Source: Rana temporaria
Taxonomy: Eukaryota; Chordata; Amphibia; Anura; Ranidae
NCBI RefSeq assembly: GCF_905171775.1
Contig: NC_053490.1
Span: 84,384,286 to 84,448,285, forward strand
DNA length: 64,000 bases
Direction of reading: 5' to 3'
Below the pieces are notes generated by a model. It did no database searches and was not told where the DNA came from. It saw only the letters and a program-made list of their open reading frames with translations. How positions within the stretch are numbered: position 1 is the first letter of the stretch; every line of letters starts with the position of its first letter. Made by a program: the position numbers and the translations under genes. Of the stretch, positions 21,561-31,530 are shown in pieces.

Positions 21561-21937
21561 CTATGTGGTTAAATAACATATCCTTAACTTGCAAATGTGA
21601 CAATTTCAAAGAAAACGAAATGTTGTTTACATTGTCAGCAAATGACAGCTCCCAGACAGCCAGGGATGGAAAAAAATTTCTCTTGCGTTTGTGTGGAGGG
21701 CCTGGAAAAAAGTGGTAATACTTCCATGGTGGTAATATTGTATAGTGTAATATTGATCATGCACACCCTGCTGCCTCGGCCAGCTGGGGGAAGTCCAATA
21801 TGTTAATGCCCTTCATCTATACCAGACCTTTATCTTAGATGAGGGTCTGAAATATTAGGTGGTACATACTCATTCACAAAAAAAGTGAAAGGTAAATAAA
21901 CACACACACATAGTTTTTGTCAAGTCCTTTAAAGTGG
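21561..21937. other. Unassigned non-coding
   Basis: No recognisable element. A short CA-type run lies near 21900. Confidence 0.4.
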
Positions 21938-24120
21938 TTGTGAACCCTTACATATACCCAGTGAAGTGACTATCCTCAGATGACATACATAGAAGAAACA
22001 AATCCTTCTATATAAAGTGTACCTCTTTATCTGCAGACCTCTCTTATCCACATCCTCCTAAAACACACAGATGAAAGGCTTCTTCTCAGCAGTAAAAGGC
22101 AGGGGGCGGGGATCTAACGTCACACACACTGCACATCTAGTGCACAGAGCCTGGTGAAACCTGAGTGGAGGGAATGAACATACTCATCTCTATGCACAAT
22201 CATACTGAAACATGGAGAGCTAAATCAGCTGCTGTGTTCTGGTGGAGGGCAGGGCCATCACACAGGATTCTGTGGAATCGCCTTTGACTATGTAGCACCC
22301 TCTAGTGTGCTAGAAGGGTAGTGCATGTTTTTGTGAGAGTATGTACATTTCTGGAAGCCAAGCCTGGGTGTGTTTTGATCTGGGTTGGGAGTGACTCAGA
22401 GCAGAGCTGGGTGACTCACAGGCAGCATTATCAAACCTCCCACTTCTTTCCAGAAAGTTCTGTTCTGTTTTCTGGAAGTGAAGGAGGAGAAGGGAGGTGG
22501 AGCTGTCTGGGGTGTTCTGGGGAGCCCTGACCAATCCCTAACCTGGATTGGCAGGGGGTAGGTCTCCTTAAATACCCAGGGTCAGCCCAGCTTGAGAGGA
22601 GTTGTTCGGGTGGAAGCTGGAGATGGAGTGCTAGGTTGTCATGGCCTTTGAGGGAGTTCCCAAGTCTCACCAGTGCCTGTGGTGCGGCTGTAAACTTGCT
22701 TCAGAAAGAGGAATTTCCTTAGTCTCTCCACAGAATGCCTTAGGAGATTCAGCTGCTGTGGGAAGTAGAGAGCAAGAGGATGCTCTGGTCTCCATGTGGC
22801 AATGGGGCACATGCTATTTCTGCAGTCTGTGCTGCACTGCCTAGGGTGTCTCTGTTGGTCTGGCCTCTCAGACATCTGGTCAGTATGCAGCAGATACACT
22901 CTCATTGGTTCTCTTGGTGCCAAGAGAGAGAGAGTCTAGCTGAACAGTCTTGGAAAAGCAGCTCTGCTCCTTCTCCTTATCCCGTGGTCTCTTGGGAGTT
23001 ATAGTGCACAGGGTCCATAAGCTCCACAATATGGCTTACTTCCTGGACTTCAAATCCCATCAGCATTCTACATAGAAATCCATATGACTTTCTAGCTATA
23101 GTTCTCCCTCTGCTAACTAAGGGGAATATTGCAACACAACATTTAGCATAACAGCAGAAAGTGACATAGAACTGTTTGTAAAGAGGTAAATATCACCTTC
23201 TCCATGTTTCTGTAGTGCAGCAACTGGCTTCACACAGAAAGTGGGATGATGTTTTTGAAAAGTTAGGGAAATCCCACTTGCACTGTTGTCAACAAAACAA
23301 AAAGTGTCTCCATTGAAGATTTCCTCTATCACTGTACCAGTGATAACTCAAAATGTGCAGGCACTGAGCCACTGAGAGCAGGACACCAAGTGTATCCAAT
23401 CCATACTGCACTCTATACTGCACTTATTCTAAACCTAGACTGCCCCTATACCAAGCCTATACCGTGTTATACCGAATCTTTACCGCACATGTGCTATATC
23501 ATACCTACAGTATACTGTACCTAGACTGCTTGCAGGTTAACTGTGACTGTCATTAAGTACACAGATGCTCTTAAAGGGTGCCGATAGCCAGCAGTGTAAC
23601 GTCTCAAAGGACTGCCCTCCCGTAATAATTATTCTGCAATTATTCTGGAACAACCCTGCCACCTCCTCAACCATCCCCCTTGCTTTTGGACAGTACAATA
23701 CATACCCATCCAATCTAGGACTAGCATTGTCGCCATAAATGTGCTCTGGCAGTATAGTTCCAGCACTCGGTAGATTAAACTTTACTACTGCTCACTGCTG
23801 CACTTGAGGTGGCAGTGCTACTGTTTATGTTGATCTAGATGTCAAATATCATCCCAATGCCTAGTCCCTACTGTTAATTACTTTTTTTATGATAAATTGA
23901 CTCTACTACCTGGTTTGGTGCCTGTTTCTTTCATATAGCACTACTATTGGGTATGGATTATTACTTTTAGTGAATTGCTGTGATATTGTATGTTTGTAAA
24001 CTCAACCTGGTATATCTAGGTGCTGAGGTTCTTGAGGAGGTCAAGGCAAAGAACAGAGGACCCATCCTAGATGAAATATATAAAATATAGTTATAAATAG
24101 ATAGATAAACCTTCTTGTAT
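21938..24120. other. Unassigned; one repeat end and a possible LTR-like segment
   Basis: 21938 starts TTAAAGTGGTTGTGAACCC, the same end as the element at 63159, so a TTAA-type repeat probably begins here. 22291-23110 starts TGTAGCACCCTCTAG, has a TATA-like CCTTAAATACCC near 22568, and could be an LTR, but I found no matching end or target duplication. 23110-24120 has nothing recognisable. Confidence 0.3.
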
Positions 24121-24217
24121 ATACCGTATTTGCCGGCGTATAAGACGACCTTTTGGATGCAAAAAAATGCATCCAAAGTCGGGGGTCGTCTTATACGCCG
24201 GATCTGTCTCCGTCAGG

Positions 24218-24518
24218 CTGCGGACATCCATGTTTCAGGCTGCAGGCATCCATGATTTAAAAGCCGCGCCTCCTCCTCAGACTGTTCCGTGATAGGCTGA
24301 ACACTAATTTTCCCAGCAGGGCCTCTGTTTAGTGTTCTGCCTATCATGGATGCCTTCTAATCTATCCTCGGACGAGAGGACGTCCTTGATAGGCGGAACA
24401 CTCTGAACAGAGGCCCCGCTAGGAAAATTTGTGTTCCGCCTATCACGGAACAGTCTGAGGAGGAGCCGCGGCTTTTGAATCATGGATGCCCGCAGCCTGA
24501 AACATGGATGTCCGCAGC
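24218..24518. repeat. Long imperfect hairpin, ~140-bp arms
   Basis: Left arm begins GCTGCGGACATCCATGTTTC; the right arm ends with the complement at 24518. Both contain CATCCATGATT / AATCATGGATG and TGTTCCGTGATAGGC / GCCTATCACGGAACA. A transcript through it would fold into long double-stranded RNA. Confidence 0.85.
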
Positions 24519-24549
24519 AAAAAAATAAGGTAGGGAGATCGTCTTGGTC

Positions 24550-24905
24550 GGCACAGTAGAGGAATGTGATGAACAATGGAGGCATGTGATGGACAGTGGA
24601 GGCATGGAATGGCACAGTGGGGGCATGGAATGGCACAGTGGAGGCATGGAATGGCACAGTGGAGGCATGGAATGGCACAGTGGGGGCATGGAATGGCACA
24701 GTGGGGCATGTAATGGCACGGCACAGTGGGGCATGTAATAGCACGGCACAGTGGGGCATGTAATGGCACGGCACAGTGGGGCATGTAATGGCACGGCACA
24801 GTGGGGCATGTAATGGAATGGCACAGTGGGGCATGTAATGGAATGGCACAGTGGGGCATGTAATGGAATGGCACAGTGAGGCATGTAATGGAATGGAATG
24901 GCACA
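24550..24905 (+). repeat. Minisatellite of GGCATG(T/G)AATGGCACAGTG units
   Basis: About fifteen units of 20-28 bp. The first part has GGCATGGAATGGCACAGTGG units and the second has GGCATGTAATGGCACGGCAC-type units with an extra GGCAC or GGAAT, suggesting stepwise expansion of sub-variants. Confidence 0.9.
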
Positions 24906-25103
24906 GTGAGATTTGAAAAATGCCTGTTTCTGTCAGTGGTTGTTCCTGTCAGCGGTTGTTCTGGCTACCTCTTACCTTCCAGACAGACTAGTAGGAAGGG
25001 GGTAGTCTAATATGGCGAGTATATCCCAAAACCAACATTTTTCCTGGAAAATTAGGGGGTCGTCTTATACGCCCAGTCGTCTTATACGCCGGCAAATACG
25101 GTA

Positions 25104-25499
25104 CACTATTTAGGTGTTCAGTTTGTAAGGTGACTTGTAATTGGCTGACTGTTGGTGTCAAATCATCAAGCTCCTTTGCCACGTCTTCTTGGATGAGACA
25201 GGGACCCACCTGCTGGTAGTTGCAGATTTCATCATATTGTACCCAATTCCATGCCAAAGGCCTTCCCACGACTTCCCCAGCAATTAGCCTTTATATTCAC
25301 AAGAAAGGAATTTCCACACAAAGTTATAGTTTCTGCGTTTTACTGTTACACTTGAAAGATGGCAGTGCAACATCACATCACATAGACATACTGTCCGGTG
25401 TCACTTGGCATACTTAGCCAATCATATATGGTGGATGGTCCACAGCAGTCAAATGTAAAAGCTGCGCATTGCACATCACTGTTAAACTATCTTAAACCA
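25104..25499. other. Unassigned non-coding
   Basis: Possibly part of a larger element that also includes 25624-25800 and 26501-26880, since the hAT MITE at 25809 interrupts continuous-looking sequence. No ends identified. Confidence 0.3.
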
Positions 25500-25623
25500 T
25501 AGGCTTGATTCACACCTATGCATTTTTTGTGCCTTTTGCAGATTTGCACTACATCCCATTTAACATGGTTTGCTATGGAACACATTTTGTACAGCAAAAA
25601 TGCATAGGTGTGAATCAAGCCTA
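25500..25623. mobile_element. 124-bp palindromic MITE with exact ~28-bp ends
   Basis: TAGGCTTGATTCACACCTAT at the left and its complement at the right, exact for about 28 bp. The interior continues with partial complementarity around TTTGCACT. Very short and nearly undiverged between arms. Confidence 0.85.
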
Positions 25624-25808
25624 AGTATCTCTCTCTCTCATTTTCCAGAGTCATTAGTATGCACTCATAGGGCTCTTATTTTCCATTAGGCTTATTCCAT
25701 CCAGTTTATGATTTCCTTCATGTTGTTCCAGAGACAGGACTGCTGCAACTGCTCCTCTAGTTTCTGTAAACTTCTCCCAGTACCTCCAGGGGAATAAGCA
25801 CCCATGAC

Positions 25809-26492
25809 CATGGGCATCCGCTGAAATTTTTTCAGTTGGGGGCGCTTCCGCAGCTGTGATACACATTTAACCCTTTCTTCAAACGCTAGCAGGGGTTAAA
25901 AGCTCCCTGCTATCGACCGAATAGCACAGCTAAAATGATGGTAAAGCGACGCTTTACCGATAACGCGGCCAGTTGGCAGTGTGAAATTGCTCTTGAGATA
26001 ATTCAGCTTCACTCCATGCCCATATAAATATAGCCTAGAGAATGTACAGACCCCCTTCAGCACAGACCCCCCCCTTCAGCACAGACCTTCCATTCTGCAC
26101 AGACCCCTCCATTCAGCACAGATGGACCCCCCCTTCAGCACAGCCCCCCCATTCCGCACAGACCCCTCCATTCAGCACAGACCCCCCCTTCAGCACAAAT
26201 GGACCCCCATTCAGCACAAACCCCCCCTTCAGCACAGACGCACCTCCCCTCCCCCCATCCCATTCAGTACCTCAGATCAGCCATCAGCACGGCCGGGTCA
26301 CAGCAGGTTCCCCCCCCCCTGTGTACACATAAACACTGGACGGGGAGGCGGCTTCACTCTGCTCGCTGTGTCTGTGTGACATCCGGCCCGGGACCGCTCA
26401 GACAGCCTGCGGCCATGAGACTCTTCAACACCTTCTCGATTTTCCAGGGGGGGTCAATTGTCCCCCCTTGCCCTATGGAGCGGACGCCCATG
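25809..26492. mobile_element. hAT-type MITE, exact 8-bp duplication CCCATGAC
   Basis: Ends CATGGGCATCCGCT / AGCGGACGCCCATG (one mismatch). CCCATGAC flanks at 25801-25808 and 26493-26500. The 684-bp interior contains a C-rich minisatellite (26042-26260, CCCTTCAGCACAGAC-type units) that yields Pro-rich spurious frames. No transposase. Confidence 0.92.
26042..26260 (+). repeat. Minisatellite, CCCCTTCAGCACAGA-type units
   Basis: About eleven units of 17-24 bp of the pattern C-run, then TTCAGCACAGA, with ATTCAGCACA variants. It lies inside the hAT MITE. Confidence 0.85.
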
Positions 26493-26500
26493 CCCATGAC

Positions 26501-27347
26501 ACAGAACCCCTAGGCTAGCCTAAAAGTCCTTTTGAATCCCAGTCCAGTTAGACCATGTTCCCATTCAACTTAGACCATGTTTTGTGAGACAGAATAACTA
26601 CAGCTGGGTCTTCTGGGTGTAAGGCTATCTCACCCTGTCCTTTTTCCCTGCATTAGAGCCTCTGCATTAGCTGTCTACACCTGCATGCTGGTGGGATGTT
26701 TGGCTCCTATGCCTCAACTGCCTAAGGCTCCACCAACTTGGCCTTTATATGGGCACTGACTGCTTCCATGACATCACTACAGGAAGTTCCGTCTAAAAGC
26801 TACCCAACGCCCACTTACATAATTCCCCATTACACACTTTTTTGGGAAAGAGCCACCTAGTGACATACTAGCTAACTGTACCTGCTTACAAGTTCCTTAC
26901 TTGCTCATTACTGTATGTGATTGTTGAAATGTATGTTTGTATATATTAAAAATTACGTTTTAATTTGTTTTCTCCTTCCTGCATAGAACAAAGTGCAATA
27001 TGCTGAATGAGCATACTTTTTTTAAACAGAAAAGAGTTCATTGCAAGAAGCTCTACAATATTGCAGTGGAAAACTGTACATAAGTCACTTCACCAATAAG
27101 TTCTTTAATAAAGTGCTGTTGCCTTCTCCAAAAAAATAATTTCACAATGCTGTCTGCGTTGACAAGTTCAGCATATCTAAAATGTTTTTTCTAGCTAAAA
27201 GTCATTAAAGATAGAGTTGTTCTTATTTGGGTCAGTGCAGGTCATTCTGTAGTGGCCAATACCGACTGATTTATTTTACCTGAAAACAGTGTAATAATCT
27301 CGAGACAAAGGTTCTCTGCCTCAGAACTACATAGAAGGGCAGACTTA
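26501..27347. other. Unassigned; possible LTR-like piece 26501-26880 on the minus strand
   Basis: Read on the minus strand, 26880-26501 has a TATA-like CATATAAAGG (about 26745) and sits next to the sequence split by the hAT MITE. I could not find both ends, so the LTR idea is tentative. 26900-27347 is AT-rich and unassigned. Confidence 0.25.
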
Positions 27348-27352
27348 AAAAC

Positions 27353-27947
27353 TGTTATGGACATGCAATAATGTCTGGCAGCTTACCTTCTCCTCATGTG
27401 TTCATTAGAGGCCTCATCCTCTTCTGGCTGCCTTTTTATCATCTCTCCTTCCTGTATGGCCCCACCCCAGGCCATCCCAGGAAGTCTATATTAACTGTTG
27501 CACTGCAGGTCTGCTTTGCTGTTCAACTGTGTTGTTAGCTTAAGTTCCTGTCTGCAGTGTGCTACGTTTACCTTTCTGTGTACCGTTTTTGGCTTGTCCC
27601 TGACTTCTCCTGTTTGCCTGTGACCCTGACCTTTTGCCTGTCCCTCGGTTATCCTTGTCTGCCTGTTGCCCTGACCTCGGCTTACCCATCACTATCACTT
27701 GTCCTGGTTGCTGCTTCCCCTCTCTCCCTGCGGAGCTTGACCTAGGGGATCCCAGGGGTCGCGACCTGGATCCAGCTGCGGCGAAGGCCATCCTCACCAC
27801 TAGAGGCTCTGGTGAACACAAAGCTGGGGAATATTGGGCTCACGCTTCCTCTCTGATTGCAGCAGTCGGCTTCAGGGTTCACTACCCTGTGGTGCATCCC
27901 TGACCCCAACGGGGTACACTTGTCACCTGGCCACAGATGACCTGATA
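27353..27947 (+). mobile_element. Solo LTR (copy 1), 5-bp duplication AAAAC
   Basis: Begins TGTTATGGACATGCAATAAT, ends GGTGACCTGACA-like as GATGACCTGATA. AAAAC is present on both sides (27348-27352 and 27948-27952). The copy at 43216-43831 aligns along its full length, and its boundaries coincide. TG...CA-type ends (the last C here mutated) and a 5-bp target duplication are typical of LTR retrotransposons. No internal gag or pol is present, so it is a solo LTR left by recombination. Which superfamily it belongs to cannot be told from the LTR alone. Frames inside have no motif. Confidence 0.85.
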
Positions 27948-27952
27948 AAAAC

Positions 27953-28605
27953 CTAAACCCCCAAAAAACTGGAGGGTGATGTTTTAAGGTCTGATTACAG
28001 GCGGCCAGCATTGAGGCTTTGACTATTTTTTATCCGAGTAAATAGTAAATAAATAGGAACGTATTGGTGTTATCACTTTGAACAATAAAAGGCAATCGGA
28101 ATTCCTGGCTTGCTGCCGTGTCATTCATTCACAGTGTTCTCTGAATGGGAAAAACTTTGTGGAAAAATGCCTTTGCAGCTGTCAGCTTGTAGTTCTCAAT
28201 AAACTACCGGGGTTTCTGTTGAGCGTTTAGTCTTCCTGTCTTAGTGTAACTGCCTGCCAGTATCTGAGGTACAGAGGGTGCAATGCTTTTAACAAAAAAA
28301 AAATGCTAATTATTAGTTAACTTCTAAAAAATGTGCATTTGTTATTATTATTTTTTTTGTAAAGGTGAACGTATCCTTTAATCACCAATTGGCTTATCAT
28401 TTGTTGGTATAGACATAACAAAAAAGAAGATTTGAAAAAAAAATGAACTTTTTTCTTAGTTTCTGTTATGAAATTTTGAAAATAATTTATCTTTCTTCAC
28501 ACATTTAGACCAAAATGTACTCTGCTATATTTCTTTTGTAAAAATAACTATCATCAGTGTATATTATAGTGGTCTGAGTCCACAAACTATGATATATGTA
28601 TATAT
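27953..28605. other. Unassigned non-coding
   Basis: AT-rich. Nothing recognised. Confidence 0.45.
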
Positions 28606-28872
28606 ACAGTAACAACACTGAAGAAATTACACTTTGCTACAGCTTGTATAACAGTGTAAACTCTCTTCGGAGACTGAACCGCAGGGCAGTATTCCAACAT
28701 GATAACGACCCCAAACATACCTCCAAGACAACCACTGCCTTGCTAAATTAGCTGAGGGGTAAAGGTGATGGATTGACCAAGCATTTCTCTGTGATGTCGT
28801 CATGGAGGAGTGGAAGAGGAATCCAGTGGCAACCGGTGAAGCTCTGGTGAACTCCATGTCCGAGAGGGTTAA

Positions 28873-31257
28873 CCTCCCTGGCGGTATGATTCTGTCTGGA
28901 ATTACGTACCGAAAGCGGTACAACTATTTTCATGGAAATTTGGTGATATGTATTATAGGCCTGACCAAAACAAGACTCTAGTAGACATTCCGGATGTGAT
29001 AAATTTGAAACACAAACACATGAATTATAATTAATCAATAATATAAATTTTATTCAATAAGGCAATGAAAAATAAAGAAATTAGTCAAAGAAAGAAATTC
29101 AATACACATCCAAAGTGTGAAAAAGTTTGAAGCAAGGAACTAGACAAAGTCCGACATTGCAATCTGGGCAATAGTACCTTGATTCTTTTCGGACTTTTTT
29201 CCCATTTTCATCCCTCTTGGAGCAGCAAACGACGCACATCCTGGTAGGCGCTAACTTTCTTCCGTTTGGCGGTACAAATTCTACAAAATGACGACCTGTC
29301 AGGCGTTCTGGATTCCCAACGTCAACAGAGCGTTGTCCGGGTCTGTTAGCAGATACTGATGACGTCGGGTGATTGATAAAGATCTGCTCAGCCACCTTCC
29401 ATATAAAGTCAGAATGAACAAGAGGTATGTTCGTGTTTTCTTTATAAAGGATATAGGCGTTCCAAAGACATTGTTCAAGGAGATGCCTGAAAATCTTTTT
29501 ATAGTACTTTTTTTTTTTTTTTTTTCGCATCGCTGGGTAAAATGTCATCGCCTGATCGGCTCGGTCAACACCTCCCATCGTGTGATTATAGTCGATCACG
29601 ACTTGCGGTTTCAGCACATCTTTTCCGTATTTTGTGCGGACCATGGTAGTTGGAGGTGCTGTGCACGGTGCTCATGAGACACACGTCCTTTTTGTCTCGC
29701 CAGCGCATTGCCATCATTTTACCCTTTTGAAAGGCAACCATCTCTCCTTTTTTTAGTTTTTTCTTGCCAAACGTAGATGGCATGCCACGCCGGTTTGGCC
29801 TAACGGTACCATACCCATCCGTTTTATTGAGGAGCAAAACCTCATAAAGTTCCGGTGACGTATAAAAATTGTCTGTTGTCACGCAATACCCCTGGTTCAG
29901 TAATGGGTCCAGCAGTGAAAGGACAGACGATGTGGCCATCCCATAGCGGTTGTACCTCGGATTAAACTTTGTACCTTTCCCGGTGTAAATGACCGCATTC
30001 CATATATACCCGGTGGATGATTCACAGAGCATATAAAATTTTATTCCAAAGCGCGCTCTTTTGGACGCAATAAATTGGATCCAACTCAGGCGTCCCTTGT
30101 AGGCCATCAGACTTTCGTCCACACTGACATCCCTTTCTGGCACGTAGGTCCGCTGGAAGTTGGCGACAATTATCTGGCACACCTCCCAGATTTTTTTTAG
30201 CTTTGGCGCAGGATGTGTGGCCTCGTCAAATTCTTCGTTGTTGGCGAAGTGCAAGTTTTTCATAATTAGTGAAAAACGATACTCGGACATCACAGTGGCA
30301 AAAAACGGAGTGGCCAGCATCTTATTGGTGGTCCAGTACCATTTCTGGAGCGGTTTGCCCACCACCCCCTGAAGGATGATGAGTCCCAGAAAATTCCAAA
30401 TGTCCTCCTCAGTGACCGGTTCCCATTTTCTGGATCTGGAAAATCTGCCACGCAGCGTAGCAGATTGCTGATCGTGGTAGCAATTGGTCTCCGTCACAAT
30501 TTTTAAAATTACCTCCTCAGATAGAAAGAGTTTCAGGTACGCCAGAGGGTTGTCGGCCTCCACATCAACCTTCATCCCAGGAGATCCAGTAAATCGGAAC
30601 CTCGGGGGCGCTGCCTGGTCTGCATCGCTGTTTATAGGGCACCAAGTGCGCACATCACTCAGGTCAGGTGCGGGATCATCAGCGGCGTCACTTTCTGGAT
30701 CAGTGTCAGTGTCAGATCCAGATGATAAATCTCCCCACGATTCACTGTCGCTCTGATCTGCGATCAATTCCGTGTCGCTGCCGCTATCGCTGTCGCTCAG
30801 CTGATCAAAAAACGCATTTGGAGGAAAGCGCTTTTTTGATGCCATTTTTTATATGGTTTTTATATGGTTTTATATGTCAGCAATGACAATGGCAAGGGGC
30901 ACTGAAAGGGCACTGTGTCATTTTTCAAGGTGATACAGTGTTATCCTCTCAGATTACATTGTATCACCACCTTTTTATGTGTTTGTGTTTGTGCATACAT
31001 TTGAATTTCCCTCCCTGTTCCGCTCCCATGCACCATTGCGGTGCAGGGAACGGAACCAGGAAGTCAGATGGCGGATGGACGGCGCGGTGGGGGTCTCGGC
31101 GGCGATCACAGCAATGATAGATCATCGCTGGATCGCCTGGACAAGGTAAGGAACCCCGCTGCGCTCTCTGCACATCCACCCCGAGCGTGACTCGGGGATA
31201 CCGATCGTATCATAAAAAACCAACCCCGAGTCACGCTCGGGTTTACCGCTAAGGGGG
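28873..31257 (-). mobile_element. Complete piggyBac element, TTAA target duplication
   Basis: 2,385 bp between TTAA at 28869-28872 and TTAA at 31258-31261. The left end is CCTCCCTGGCGGTATGATTC and the right end, read inward, is CCCCCTTAGCGGTAAACCCG; the two share the xGCGGTA core. A subterminal inverted repeat lies near the right end (CCCCGAGCGTGACTCGGGG at about 31180 and its complement at about 31224). It carries a single transposase gene on the minus strand filling most of the element. Both ends, the gene, and the target duplication are present, so this is a full-length copy. Confidence 0.95.
29099..30845 (-). pseudogene. piggyBac transposase, one frameshift
   Basis: About 580 residues in two overlapping frames: 30845-29586 (N-terminal 419 codons) and 29644-29099 (C-terminal part). 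The N-terminus is acidic and Ser/Asp-rich (residues 14-64). The catalytic triad is retained: Asp243 in VSVDESLMAYKGR, Asp325 in TTDNFYTSPEL, and the third Asp in NHTMGGVDRADQ (near 29565). The C-terminus has the Cys-rich zinc-binding domain (CVVCCSKRD, YYCPDCNVGLC, PCFKLFH) that binds the element's ends. The start ATG at 30845 sits just inside the right end, with no better upstream start. The only lesion seen is a one-base loss in CTCCAACTACC near 29650-29657, shifting the frame after MSTVHSTS. A run of about 18 T (29505-29525) codes a Lys-rich stretch and is in frame. Could be an assembly error. Confidence 0.93.
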
Positions 31258-31530
31258 TTAAGGCAGTGCTGGAAAATAATAGTGGCCACACAAAATATTG
31301 ACAGTTTTGGCCCAATTTGGACATTTTCACTTAGGGGTATACTCCCTTTTTTTGCCAGCGATTTAGACATTAATGGATGTGTTGAGTTATTTTGAGGGGA
31401 CAGTAAATTTACACTGTTATACAAGCTGTACACTCACTACTTTACATTGTAGCAAAGTATTATATATTTTCAACAACACTGAAGAAATGACAAAGTATTT
31501 ACAAAAATGTGAGGGGTGTTCCCAATTTTA

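Larger units (their letters stand above)
24124..25101. mobile_element. DNA element with CCGTATTTGCCGGCGTATAA ends, TA duplication
   Basis: The terminal inverted repeat of about 26 bp starts CCGTATTTGCCGGCGTATAA and the right end is its complement. TA flanks both sides (24122-24123, 25102-25103), so a Tc1/mariner-like TA target is suggested. The interior is a long hairpin (24218-24518) followed by a minisatellite (24550-24905). The three overlapping minus-strand frames rich in Pro/His/Cys (24304-24904) are products of the array. No transposase. Confidence 0.85.
28606..31530 (+). mobile_element. Old Tc1 element (deleted), split by piggyBac
   Basis: The left part 28606-28872 has a terminal-repeat remnant (CAGCTTGTATAACAGTGTAA) joined to transposase C-terminal sequence (GTATTCCAACATGATAACGA encodes VFQHDN). 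The right part 31258-31530 continues with GGCAGTGCTGGAAAATAATA and the terminal repeat TTACACTGTTATACAAGCTG. When the piggyBac is ignored the two halves join at one TTAA to give the same order as the Tc1 fragment at 18495-19186. It is broken by deletions as well as by the insertion. Confidence 0.85.

Noticed and set aside
22291..23110. Possible solo LTR starting TGTAGCACCC with a TATA-like box
   Set aside because: No paired end, no target duplication and no second copy in the window; listed only as a possibility within an unassigned stretch.
24304..24904. Three overlapping minus-strand frames of 134-181 codons rich in Pro, His and Cys
   Set aside because: Produced by the tandem array and hairpin of the TA-flanked element; frames in all three phases are open, which is a repeat effect.
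29505..29525. T-run as a polyadenylation tail or LINE end
   Set aside because: It is in frame within the piggyBac transposase, coding a Lys-rich segment, so it is an expanded coding homopolymer.
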